Source of the DNA: Mytilus edulis
Taxonomy: Eukaryota > Mollusca > Bivalvia > Mytilida > Mytilidae
Assembly: GCF_963676685.1 (NCBI RefSeq)
Contig: NC_092356.1
Location: forward strand, 48,261,601 to 48,325,600
Reading direction: 5' to 3'
DNA: 64,000 nucleotides
The translations under genes and the position numbers were made by a program. Shown here one piece after another: positions 1 to 9,980 of the stretch (the stretch's first letter is position 1; each line of letters opens with the position of its first letter). Under the pieces are notes generated by a model. That model was not told the origin of the DNA and did no database searches. It was given only the letters and a program-made list of their open reading frames with translations.

Positions 1-812
1 AATAATGTTCAGCAAAGTAAGATCTACAAATAAGTCAACATGACCAAAATGGTCAGTTGACCCCTTTAGGAGTTATTGCCCTTTATAGTCAATCTTTAAC
101 CATTTTTCATAAATCTAAGTAATCTTTTACAAAATCTCCACTGAAACTACTAGGCCACAATCATCTTTGGGGTATCTAGTTTGAAAAATGTGTCCGATGA
201 CCTGGCCATTCAACCATGATGGCCGCCACGGCTAAAAATAGAACATAGGGGTAAAATGCAGTTTTTGGCTTATAACTATGAATTCAAAGCATCTAGAGCA
301 AATCTGACAAGAAGTTAAATTGTTAATCAAGTCAATATCTATCTGCCCTGAATTTTTCAGATGAATTGGACAACTGGTTGTTGGGTTGCTGCCCTCCAAT
401 TGGTAATTTTTAAAGAAATTTTGCCGTTTTTGGTTATCTTGAATACTATTATAGATAGCGATAAACTGTAAACAGCAATAATGTTCAGCAAAGTAAGATC
501 TACAAATAAGTCAACATGACCTAAATGGTCAATTGACCCCTTAAGGAGTTATTGCCCTTTATAGTCAATTTTTAACAATTTTCATTAATTTGGTAAATAT
601 ATGTAAATTTTTACCAAATATAGTTCTCTGTTACTAATGGGCAAAGTTCATTATAGATATAATTGTAAGAAGCAAAATCGTTCAGTAAAGTAAGAACTTC
701 AAACACATCACCATCACCAAAATACAATTTTGTCATGAATCCATTTGTGTCCTTTGTTTAATATGCACATAGACCAAGGTGAGCGACACAGGCTCTTTAG
801 AGCCTCTAGTTA
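1..812. repeat. Interspersed repeat with an internal 476-bp tandem duplication
   Basis: The first ~95 bases recur almost unchanged from 477 (period 476), including the phrase around 'ggagttattgccctttatag'. The block ends at 791-809 with a short hairpin (GGCTCT-TT-AGAGCC) followed by CTAG and T. I remember this wording as a very abundant bivalve repeat; the class is not certain. No coding sequence is visible. A hairpin next to CTAG resembles a Helitron 3' end, but the spacing is shorter than usual. Confidence 0.6.
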
Positions 813-848
813 ATATGTACAATAAACACTTCAGATATAATTACTTAC

Positions 849-933
849 AAGTTCAGCTATCAACAAAAAAGCTTCCTTTTATAGTCTGACTTGAATAGTG
901 AGGGTGTTGCCTAGCATCTGTTTTACTATGAAG
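849..933 (-). other. Candidate spliced exon, minus strand, coding status unclear
   Basis: Read on the minus strand, this 85-nt stretch has a strong acceptor (T-rich tract ending ATTTACAG at 934-950) and a consensus donor GTAAGTAATT (841-848). All three frames contain stops, one (TGA) only four bases before the donor, so it could be the stop-containing exon of a gene with an intron in its 3' UTR, or a non-coding exon. It may belong with the first-exon candidate at 4,333-4,409, but the exons between were not found. Confidence 0.25.
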
Positions 934-1339
934 CTGTAAATAAAAAAAAAATTACATCAGATAATGACTGAGATTGTCAATATGTGCTTAAGAACAGGAT
1001 TGAAACAGAGCAATAAGGAGAAAAAAGGGAAACATTCACCTGGAATTTTTAACTCTTTTTTATAAATCTCAATGCTTTGAGCCTTCCATTTAAATCTTTG
1101 TCAATGAATGAATAAATGGTTCATAAAATAAAACAAGGTCAAGAAAAGGATTATGTTATACAGTTTTTAAGATCAAAATGAAATTCTAGATATTCCTCAA
1201 GGTACTGAGCATCAGTTTCAGATTGCTGTTAACTTTTTATGTCAATTTAGCTTTTAAGCTATTGTTGCTGTCAACATGGTAAAGTCCACAATTACTGGAC
1301 AGTCATAACTTTAGATTTCAATTTTGAATGAGCTGTCAA

Positions 1340-1425
1340 TAATAAAATTGAAAATGGAAATGGGGAATGTATCAAATAGACAACAACCTAAACATAGAAA
1401 AAACAACAGCAGAAGGCTATTTATG
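1340..1425 (+). repeat. Interspersed repeat fragment ('ggaaatggggaatgt' family)
   Basis: It shares the phrase 'atggaaatggggaatgt.tcaaa.agacaacaacc' with 17,508-17,575 and, inverted, with 46,490-46,555. It is a fragment of a dispersed bivalve repeat. Confidence 0.6.
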
Positions 1426-1589
1426 AATTACTGAAACTCTCAATATTCAATCATCTTTGAATGCAAGTAAATAAATAACCTGCAGTATGAAGGATATAAT
1501 CATTATTTGTTTATGGGTCGTAACAACATTATTGAACAATGTAGCCAAAAAAATGTATACACTTGTTTGCTCTCTCCTGGCAGAAAGAT

Positions 1590-1893
1590 AAAGTAGATTA
1601 TGCTGTATGGGCTTTGCTCATTGTTGAAGGCCGTACAGTCACAGTGACCTATGGGAAAAAGTCAAAGGTGTTAATTTCTGAGTCACTTACTCATTTGGTC
1701 TCTTGTGGAGAGTTATCTCAATGGCAATCATACCACATTTTTTTTTTATAGAATATACATAGATAAAATAATTGTATTTTTTTCTTTTTCTTATATCTAG
1801 ATATAGGAAGATGTGGTGTGAGTGCCAATGAGACAACTCTCCATACAAATAACAATTTAAAAAGTAAACCATTATAGGTTAAAGTACGGCCTT
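1590..1893. repeat. Two inverted pieces of a dispersed bivalve repeat
   Basis: The plus piece (1,590-1,745) holds 'gaaggccgtac' and 'gagttatctcaatggcaatcataccacat'. The minus piece (1,798-1,893) holds the same phrases in reverse complement ('gatgtggtgtgagtgccaatgagacaactctcc', 'ggttaaagtacggccttc'). The two form a loose foldback around a T-rich stretch. Related pieces occur at 9,026-9,060 and inside the X modules near 13,400-13,490. Confidence 0.6.
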
Positions 1894-3282
1894 CTAATTA
1901 TTAACAGATTATATACAACATGTTCTAAACTTAAATGATGCTTTATCAAACAAATTTTGACTCTTATCATTACTTTTATACCAAAAAAATGACCCCCCCC
2001 CCCCCCCCCAAAAAAAAAAAATAATCTAAGGAAATGGAAAGTAAGACAGAAAATATAACTTTATCCTATTGTGACCTAAACATAAAAATTTTTTGAATAG
2101 GAAATGTTTTCTTGTTTTACTATAAAATTACCTTCAGGTTAACTTGATTACAACCAAAATTCTTCATACTTCTATAGTGTGATTCTGAAGCACCGCTAGA
2201 GTATTATGTCTTCTATTCATCTTACATATATATTTGCCTCAAAATCAGAATTTTCAGATTTCATTTTCTGGAAAAAAATAATTATATTCAAATACTTGTT
2301 AATTAACATAAAATTTAATACACATATTACATGTTGCCTCCTTCTACTGACTGAAAAACAAATGTCACATTCTCATCTTTAGTAATGTTGATATTATGAA
2401 TATTTTATATCATTAAAGATTGGCATCATTGCCCAGGGATTTTATACTGCGAGACTTAAATACTTTTTTGTCTGTATATAAAAAAATTGCTTTTTTTCTT
2501 CTCTCTTTATTTTACATTCCTTTGTTATTAATTGATATTAAATTAAGAGACTTAATTGACTAGGATTGTCAGTTCCTTATAAAAGTCTTAGTTTTCTCCA
2601 CTAATAAAAACAGGATGCTACAAAATAGCACCAATGTGTTTAAAGTGGCACTCAATATCTCAATTACTTTTTAGTATGAGGAAATAAAGACATCAATGAA
2701 TCAATAAATGTCAAGTGTGTTGAAAATAAAATAAACAGCTGCAATAGGAATGCACGATTGTAAGCCCTCCAATTCATATCAATTATGTTTAAAGTATAGA
2801 ATGAAATATTGTAGAAGGCAGTACATTTTTCTTTAGAGCATACTATTTTGTTAAATGCATAACATTTAATAGAATGGAATAAGTGCATACATATCTGTTG
2901 GAACTTTGCTGAATTGTCCTTCTAACATTAACCTGGACTTCTCCCTCTGTCATTTTCTTTTTCATGTCAGGAATTTACAAACAGATCCTCCACAATCAAG
3001 ACTTCATTCAAGACCTGCTTAATAACTGTCATATAAAAAAAATTGCATAAATATTCAGCATTTCATTTACAGTTATACACATACAGTTATTGTCATAGTC
3101 TGATAAAAATTTAAAGGAAAATTACAGTGACTACCTTAACATGCTTAAGGCATCTGTAGCCATGCATGTTGCAATTTGGGCATAACATAATTTGATTTCA
3201 ACCAAATTTGTGTGATAAATAATGAGACAGTGAAAGTTAATTGCCTGATAACTCAAGTGTCATTCTGTGAACAATCTTGACA

Positions 3283-3443
3283 TGTATCATCATAATCATG
3301 TATATTAAATTGTTTGTATCATCATAATCATGTATATTAAATTGTTTGTATCATCATAATCATGTATATTAAGTTGTTTGTATCATCATAATCATGTATA
3401 TCAAGTTGTTTGTATCATCATAATCATGTATATTAAATTGTTA
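3283..3443. repeat. 32-bp tandem repeat, about five copies
   Basis: The unit 'tatcatcataatcatgtat' plus 12 further bases (attaaattgttt-like) repeats with period 32. There are single-base variants (attaag, atcaag) in the third and fourth copies. Confidence 0.9.
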
Positions 3444-3825
3444 AAGGAAAGGAGTTAAATGTTCAGTATGCGACAAGCATGGCAAGTGAAGTTTATATAC
3501 CACTCCAGATAGATCCAGATGGATCAGTGTTATTCATGTACATGTATATCATAACCTGCAGATTAGGCCTCCTGTATTTGAGTTTTTGCCAGATATTCAG
3601 ATTCCTCTGGCTTTATTTATGATATTCCAAAATAAAAAAAAAATCCTCATAACCTAGCTCTACTTTTCTTTTCATAATCAATGATATGGTGCATATTACG
3701 CCCTATGTGTATCTTCCTCCATGTATTTTCCTTCATGAATCATGTACTTTAATTTTGTTTTTGCTGTTACAATTGAGGTTGGGGATGTTCGGGTAAGTGA
3801 TATTTTGTGATATATATTGTGATAT

Positions 3826-4030
3826 TTCTTACGGGTGTGGAGAGTAAACCCCACAGGCACATTGACAAAAACAAGTGCCTGCGCCAGCCCGTGGTCATTT
3901 TCTTTCAAAAATTGCACAAGCACTTATTCTGTCAATGTTGGGTTTATTATCCACAACTGTACGAATTGATTTTTCGTAAGTGGGTGGATAGTAAACCCCA
4001 CATTGTCTCATTGACAAAAACAAGTGCCTA
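3826..4030. repeat. Small repeat with direct and inverted copies of one ~40-bp phrase
   Basis: The phrase 'gtaaaccccaca' ... 'cattgacaaaaacaagtgcct' occurs at 3,846-3,880 and 3,988-4,028 in the same direction. A degraded inverted version lies between them (near 3,913-3,953, 'gcacttattctgtcaatg..gggttta'). It is probably a short mobile-element remnant. Confidence 0.55.
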
Positions 4031-4332
4031 TGTATTTTTGTGATCATTAATATTGGTCAGTCTTCATGATGCACTCGTAAAAATCATACCCCCAGACACT
4101 TATAAATGTTGTTGTGACAGTAAAATTTAAATAAAAAATGACACACAACTCACATACCAAATATATGATTTAAATTTAAGAAATTCAAAATTTTGGTTTG
4201 ATGACATTGACAGGTTTTTTTCAAGTTTTCGGCCTGTCAAGTTTTTTATGCAGACTGCCTTTGTTCTGGGATTTGTATATTATAATTTACGACTGTACAC
4301 ATGCCTTTAGAACGTGTTTGTGAAAAATATAC

Positions 4333-4409
4333 CTGATATATATGTCTCCAAAAGCTGTATTACTCTCCGTTTCCAGTATTGTGGTGTCAATATTCATGTT
4401 GTCTGGCAT
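4333..4409 (-). CDS. Candidate first coding exon of an unidentified minus-strand gene
   Basis: On the minus strand an ATG at 4,409 opens 25 codons (starting MPDNMNIDTT, rich in T, E, D and N) and runs into a donor AG|GTATAT at 4,331-4,333, splitting the next codon after two bases. The sequence upstream of the ATG is locally richer in CpG (ccgtacgg, ggaaacgagcg), as a promoter could be. I do not recognise the product. No second exon could be fixed between 1 and 4,330, so the gene may have been broken by repeats or the exon may be chance. Confidence 0.35.
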
Positions 4410-4840
4410 AGACGCTCGTTTCCGTGAACCGTACGGGATAATTATCTGAGATACGAAGCACATCAATTCTCATTTAAACTGCATTTATCGATTGCATTTC
4501 ATATTCAAACCTTCAAAATATTGATTAAATTTAAAATCTTAATCATTTTATGCTACCAGCTTAAAAACAAAACAATGTTAATAAATTGATTCCTCTTCTG
4601 GGTTACACACCGATTCCGAAATTTATCAAGGTGCGCGGTATTTCCCGCGGTTATTTTTAGCATCCTTGTCCATGTGGTACCCGTTTCTGTATTTACAACT
4701 GACAGTCTGTGTACTAATAACGCAACTTTAGCAGTAAAAAAAAAACCACTCTGGTATACTATACTGCGTACACGTGAATTTAATAATTTGCAGTGGCCAG
4801 TGCAGGTAAGTTCAATAAAATTACCGTGTTTTTTTTTCTT
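4410..4840. promoter_or_regulatory. Possible divergent promoter region
   Basis: This lies between the minus-strand first-exon candidate and a plus-strand stretch ending in a strong donor (CAG|GTAAGT at 4,804-4,812), which could close a non-coding first exon. It contains short CpG-rich words (gtgcgcgg, cccgcgg near 4,631-4,650). No TATA box was identified. This is inference only. Confidence 0.2.
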
Positions 4841-5381
4841 TGGCCGTGTTTACACATCAAAAATTACTATGAGTACAGACAAACTGGTACATCCAGGAAA
4901 GTTTTAAGGCATGGCAGGAACTAGATATATATAAAAGTTATATGAAGTCTACGTTTCAGAAAATTAAAAACTTACCTGGATTTTGATGTCCATTTTTTTC
5001 CAGTCTGCAGAAGATAGCAAAATAAACAAACACCCGAGTTTCATTTGATACGGTCCACTCAGTTACACAGTTTAAACCTGTTAAATCACCTATATTGTTT
5101 ACAGGTGTCTATTGTCCATCTATTGTCCATTTAAATCAATACTACTCGCAACATTGATTATATGAGGGGAGCTTCTCAATCGTTTTCACGACTTAGTTAA
5201 TTTTTGCACCTTCTGCAGGAACGAAAAAAAATGGATAGCAAAATCTAGAAAAGTTTATAATTTTCTGAAACATAAAATGCATTTAAAATTTATATATCTA
5301 GTTCCTGCCATCCCTTAAAATTGTTGCAGGTGTATAGGTTAGTCTGTACTCAGAGTAAAATTTGGGGTGTAAATATGGCCA
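4841..5381. mobile_element. Foldback (inverted-repeat) element, 541 bp
   Basis: The two ends are imperfect inverted copies over 120-150 bp. The left end runs TGGCCGTGTTTACACATCAA..., then 'gagtacagacaaact' and 'ggcatggcaggaactagata'. The right end read backwards runs TGGCCATATTTACACCCCAA..., 'gagtacagactaacc', 'gggatggcaggaactagata'. The loop is about 270 bp and has no ORF of note. No target-site duplication was found. Confidence 0.7.
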
Positions 5382-5484
5382 TTTTAGCCAAAAGGTTATG
5401 ATGAACCTTAAGAAATAGCACCCTCACTTAACACAAACTCGATGAGACACAAGTCAAGCATATTTACGAACTATTTTCCATACT

Positions 5485-5545
5485 CAGTGGTGGATCCACA
5501 AATTTTGATAAAAAAGCGGGGGAAAAGGGGGTGCATATTGCATGA
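5485..5545. repeat. Degraded relative of the 5,754-5,915 MITE
   Basis: It begins CAGTGGTGGATCCACAAATT and continues into a G-rich tract. This matches the right end of the MITE at 5,754-5,915 read in reverse complement (CAGTGGCGGATCCAGAAATT). Confidence 0.45.
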
Positions 5546-5753
5546 CTATTTGCCTTCTTCTCGAAAGGAGTAGATCAGTTAAAATTTCCAGACAAATCCC
5601 AAGACTACTATATTTGATCTGTGTTAATATAATAAAAATGAAGTTAAAGTCTGTTTGATTTATTCATAGATTAGGTAGGACATATACTTATTTAAATTAG
5701 TAGATATTTCATATAGGACAGAAACTTTTTTTAAGAGAGAAATATATATGAAT

Positions 5754-5915
5754 CAGAGGCGGATTTAGGGGGGGGGGCCCAGGGGGCCCGGGCCCCCCCT
5801 TTTTGGGAAAAAATTTGGTTGCTTATATAGGGAATCACTGAAGCGTGACTGGAGTGGCCCCCTCTTAGGCCAGTCAGTGGGCCCCCACTTATGAAAATTT
5901 CTGGATCCGCCACTG
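5754..5915. mobile_element. 162-bp MITE with 5-bp target-site duplication (hAT-like ends)
   Basis: The ends are CAGAGGCGGAT... and ...ATCCGCCACTG, inverted copies with few mismatches. They are followed inward by G-runs and C-runs (GGGGGGGGGCCC, GTGGGCCCCC). The element is flanked by TGAAT at 5,749-5,753 and 5,916-5,920. CAG-starting ends fit hAT elements; a 5-bp duplication is shorter than the common 8 bp but known for some hAT groups. Confidence 0.75.
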
Positions 5916-5920
5916 TGAAT

Positions 5921-6329
5921 TGCACCGGTCCCAACCCCCCAATAAATATTGACCTGTCCCTAAGGTTAATAAGGCTTTTACCTTTATATTGGGTAGGTAT
6001 AATTAGTGGTAAACAATTAGTTGTCTTTTCTTCTATATGTATATCCTTCCATGGAACTTCACATTTTATGTACTTTTATTTTCAACTGAAGCATGTGGAT
6101 TTTAGAGAAATAGAATTTATTTTATCAGCTTTGAACAGCAATCTTTTATTTGATGTTTAGCCTAAACATTTATGACATTACTACAAACTTTTAAGGTACA
6201 TGTGAAAACTATTTAAAGTTATAATTCTATTGTGTAATAAATATTATTAACCAAACAATATTATCATTATCATGATTATAAAAATGAAAGATATTTTCCA
6301 TCAATTGAATAATTTGATATATCTTTTAG
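5921..6329. other. AT-rich DNA, no feature recognised
   Basis: An open stretch near 6,089-6,160 on the plus strand reads plausibly as protein (HVDFREIEFILSALNSN...) but lacks clear splice sites on both sides, so it is not called. Confidence 0.4.
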
Positions 6330-7267
6330 GGATACAACAAGTCTGCAAGTCACTAGATATAAATGGACAGAGAAAATTATTGAGGAGATCATTGGGGAAA
6401 AAACTCAACAAAGGAAATGTACTTTAAGGAGGAGAAGTGAAAGAAGCAGGTATTATATACTTGATTAACTTGGCTGTAACAATCAAACCATTGAGATAAA
6501 TGTCTATATTTCAATAAATCAGCATGCAAACAAACAACAAAATCAGTAGAGGCATCTGTTAGTTAATACAAAGACATCAATATAAGTGTCAATACAAATG
6601 TCAAAACAAATGTCAAAAAAAGAGGAAGTAGTACGATTACCAATGAAACAATTCTACTCAAGAGAACAAAGGATACAGACATTAATAACTATTGATTTGG
6701 CCTTCAACAATGAGTAAAACCTGTACTGCATAGTAATCTTTAAGTTTATAAATAAATATATAAAATTTCACAGAATGACAAATGTAAAATAATTTGACTG
6801 TCTTTGTTCATGAATATTATGTACATGTATCTTAGATACATGTAGCCAAAAATCTCTTTTTAAAAATGACATTCATTGAACCTCCAAAAATTATTTTCTC
6901 CATCCTCATTTGTTTTTCATTAGTTCTATTTTCAAATCCCTTAAATAAAGTTTTATTCTTATATTATTCATGATATATTTATAAAACCTTGCAACCATAA
7001 TGATATTATGGTATGGCATCGTCGTTCAAAGACTTGTTTCCAGGCAATAACTTTAGTAACTAAATGGATCTTTATAAAATTGTACCACATGGTTCCATAC
7101 CCCAAAAGGAGGTTGGGTAGGGGTTATGGCTTAAAAGTTTATAAACAAGGGGCCAAAAACAATACATTTGTACTTCTTTTCTTGACCAATACATGTATAA
7201 CTTTTCTTATGTTTGTAGGGAAAATTGGCGGAGTGTAACATCTATTAGCAATAAAAAGAGGAGATAA
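6330..7267 (+). CDS. Probable last two coding exons of an unidentified gene
   Basis: Exon 6,330-6,449 (120 nt) follows an acceptor ATCTTTTAG and ends at a donor AG|GTATTA. One frame is open throughout: about 39 codons including TRYKWTEKIIEEIIGEKTQQ and then a basic run ending RRRSERS. Exon 7,219-7,267 follows TTATGTTTGTAG and continues in the matching phase (AG|G), giving RENWRSVTSISNKKRR and a TAA at 7,265-7,267. The intron is 769 bp. An AATAAA occurs at 7,622-7,627, just before the mobile element at 7,665. The product is not recognised; the tail is strongly basic. Upstream exons were not found, possibly because the intervening 1.5 kb is full of inserted elements. Confidence 0.45.
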
Positions 7268-7664
7268 AGCAGTAAACCATTATGACTGTGAAAAGAAGAT
7301 ATCTGAATATGAAATGAGTTTATTTCAGTTAAAAAGACTTGTTACAGAATGTTCCTCTTGTAATTTTATTGAAGACCAGACCATTGTCAACTTTAAGTAA
7401 AGGAAGATAATAAAATATTGAAGAGGAAAGGAAGGAAAAGACTTAATTATCAAAGAGCATAACAAAGCATAATTCAGAATAACTCTTGTGAAGGAATAAT
7501 ATTGTACAGTAAACAACATACAATAACATATTACAATTTCATTTTTGGGAATTGCTGAATTTTTATGCTGTACTTTCAAAACTTTGGTTGCAGTACAGGA
7601 GTCTGTTTTCTTTTAAATATTAATAAAACTTCAGAATTTTAAACTTTTGCTTTAAATCATGCAA
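7268..7664. other. AT-rich DNA, possible 3' UTR of the preceding exons
   Basis: No gene is visible. AATAAA at 7,622-7,627 is a possible polyadenylation signal. Confidence 0.3.
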
Positions 7665-8971
7665 CACTACCCTTACAGAACTGAAATGTTTGCAGCAGAT
7701 CTGCTGCAAACTTGCTGCAGGTCTGCTGCAAACAAAATGCTTGCAGGAACCCTTTGAATAATGTTTGCAGATGTTCGCAGCTAGCTGCAAACCTCCTGCA
7801 AACATTGCAGCTTTTTGCTGCAAGCTTGCGGCAAGCTTGCAGAAACAAATATGTTTGCAGTAAGATTGCAGGAAAAAGAAGAATATAGGGGATGTTCGCA
7901 GCTAGATTGCAGGAATCTTTGACAATTTTATGTTTGCAAGAGCATTGCAAGAAACTACATAAAACGACTGAGCATGCCTATTGATAACTTCCTGGAAGAT
8001 AAAGATTTGAAATTTGAAAATGTTGGTGATGTTTGTGTCATGATATATATTAGTGTTCAGGGAGGCATTATAGTTTGGCAATTAACAGATTACTTTTTAA
8101 AGACATTATTTGTAAGTACATATTCATCTTAGAATGCTAACTTATGAAATTCCTTCCTTCCACAGATATCTGCATGAGGTTTAAAATACATTTTCAAATA
8201 TGTAACCATGCAATATACAGTACTCCCTCATATGCTTAGAGATTATAACTTACAAAATATATGTTAGTTTAGTTGAATTTTGTGACAATTTTAGTTTAAC
8301 TATAGCTGTATACAATCATATACATGCACAAAGAAATTTTCAAATAAATCTTTATTAACATTCATGCATGTAATTCATTTGAGAACGTACTTGGAAATAA
8401 TTTAACTTATTAAACATGTTAAAGGGTATAAACTTATGCTATGACAATTTTTCAAATGATAAAGTAATTGAATTATTTTATGAATGGATGGATGTAACAT
8501 AAATTTTTAAGAATTTGCTGTGTAATATAGATAAAATGATGTGTACACAACATGACATTGGTTAATTGTATAACAGATTGATTTGAATAAAAATGTTTGC
8601 AGCAGGTCTGCAGCAAACACGCAGGAGAAAGATTAATTTGCATAAATATGTTTGCAGCAGGTCTGCGGCAAACACTCATTTGCATATAAATGTTTGCAGC
8701 AGGTCTGCAGCAAACAGGCAGGAGAAATATTAATTTGCATAAATATGTTTGCAGCAGGTCTGCAGCAAACACTCATTTGCATATAAATGTTTGCAGCAGG
8801 TCTGCAGCAAACACTTATTTGCATGGTAAATTGTTTGCAGCAGACCTGCAGCGTATTTGCAGCAAACACGCCGCAAACACGGACTCTATGTTCGCTGCAA
8901 GTCTGCAGCAAGTTCGCAGCAGACTTGCTGCAAATGTTTGCAGGAGGCTGATTTTTTCAGTAAGGGTAGTG
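7665..8971. mobile_element. Non-autonomous DNA element with TGCAGC palindrome arrays (1,307 bp)
   Basis: The outermost bases are inverted: CACTACCCTTAC at 7,665-7,676 and GTAAGGGTAGTG at 8,960-8,971. Just inside each end is an array of near-palindromic words of the type TTTGCAGCAGGTCTGCAGCA followed by AAC: 7,686-7,950 on the left and 8,594-8,945 on the right. The right-hand copies are spaced by short AT-rich linkers containing 'atttgcat'. The middle (about 7,975-8,590) is AT-rich and unrelated. CACTA-type ends plus subterminal repeats recall the CACTA/EnSpm superfamily, but no matching 2-4 bp target duplication was found, and no transposase is present. Confidence 0.75.
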
Positions 8972-9025
8972 ATAATAACTGTACATTAGTCATTTAAGTC
9001 TTGTTTGACTTGAAAGTAAAGTTAC

Positions 9026-9060
9026 ATAGATATAGGAAGATGTGGTGTGAGTGCCAATGT
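9026..9060 (-). repeat. Short fragment of a dispersed bivalve repeat
   Basis: It repeats the wording of 1,801-1,830 ('atataggaagatgtggtg' then 'tgagtgccaatg'). Confidence 0.6.
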
Positions 9061-9229
9061 ATATAATACTACTTTTCTTGTGACAGTAATTTGAAGGTAA
9101 AATTTATATGATTTATGATGCACATTCATTACCTTATATCATGTATATATTCATTGATACATGAACATCAAACAAGTTTTTTTCATGGCCAATGAAAAAA
9201 CAACTTGCACTTACATAAGTAATACATGT

Positions 9230-9605
9230 GATATTGATATAAATTTATATCACAATCATGTGAAAAAATGGACATGTAAATAACACACTTTTTACATGTT
9301 AAAATAAGGTTGAAAAATCTACATGTGAAATTAACACAATTTTTACACGTTAAAATCACGTTAAAAAATTTACATGTGAAATTAACACAATATTTACACG
9401 TTCAAATCACGTTAAAATATTTACATGTGATAATAATGTTATATTTCAACGTGAATATCACGTGATCAGATTAAAACGTGATTTTCACGTGAGAATATCA
9501 TGTTTTTAAAATACACGTGATATAAACGTTTATCCGGTGTGATACACACGTGGGAAAAACGTTATTCTAACGTGATGAGCACAAACGTGAAACACACGTT
9601 GGAAA
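9230..9605. repeat. ACGTG/CACGTG-rich array
   Basis: This is dense in CACGTG, ACATGTG, AACGTG and their complements. Between 9,318 and 9,421 two ~51-bp units repeat in tandem ('acatgtgaaattaacacaat', 'tttacacgtt', 'aaatcacgttaaaa'). Further right the words become full palindromes (TCACGTGA at 9,469-9,476; ATTTTCACGTGAG near 9,482). It looks like the palindrome-rich subterminal part of a mobile element or a foldback; its ends were not identified. It stops exactly where the X module begins. Confidence 0.6.
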
Positions 9606-9619
9606 AAATTGCCTGTGTA

Positions 9620-9980
9620 CTTATTTCAAAATGGTGGTCAAACATATATCCGTCTATTCTTAAAAAAAAGCGAAGTCCAAGGAAAATTCAAAACGGTAAG
9701 ATCTTAAAAAAAGGCAAAATCAAAAGCTCAAAAAAGACATCTGACGAAAGGAAAACAACTGTCAAATTCCTGACTTGGTACAGGCATTTCTTCATGTAGG
9801 AAATGGTGTTTTTTAGCTAGCTTAACCTCTCACTTGTATGACAGTCGCATATAATTCCGTTATATTGACAGCATAAAAGTGAGAAAAACAGATATCATTG
9901 GTAAAAATGTCAAAAATAGAGGAACAACAGTCAACATTGTGTATATTCTTAATCAATGTAAAAACAGACAAACATCTATC
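9620..9980 (-). repeat. Dispersed repeat tail ('gacagttgttttcc' family)
   Basis: Read on the minus strand it contains 'accaagtcaggaatttgaca' and 'ccgttttgaattttccttgg'. I remember this family as common in bivalves. A related piece lies at 63,855-63,975 on the plus strand, and the X2 copy at 33,480-33,820. Confidence 0.5.

Larger units (their letters stand above)
934..3282. other. AT-rich intergenic DNA with old repeat fragments
   Basis: Apart from the repeat pieces listed separately there is a poly-C/poly-A tract near 1,990-2,020 and no convincing gene. A possible terminal exon exists on the minus strand ending at 3,025 (acceptor ATATGACAG, about 18 codons, then TGA), but the plus strand also shows a good acceptor near 2,970 on the same DNA, so neither is called. 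Confidence 0.5.

Noticed and set aside
2900..3030. Terminal exon on either strand
   Set aside because: Both strands show an acceptor and a short open frame on the same bases; no linked exon supports one over the other.
8473..8989. Cys-rich open frames (AAGLQQT / CCRPAAN repeats)
   Set aside because: They are translations of the TGCAGC palindrome array on both strands.
9539..9799. 86-codon Lys-rich frame
   Set aside because: It lies in the antisense of a dispersed repeat tail; the N-terminal part differs in the other copy because the rearrangement border cuts it.
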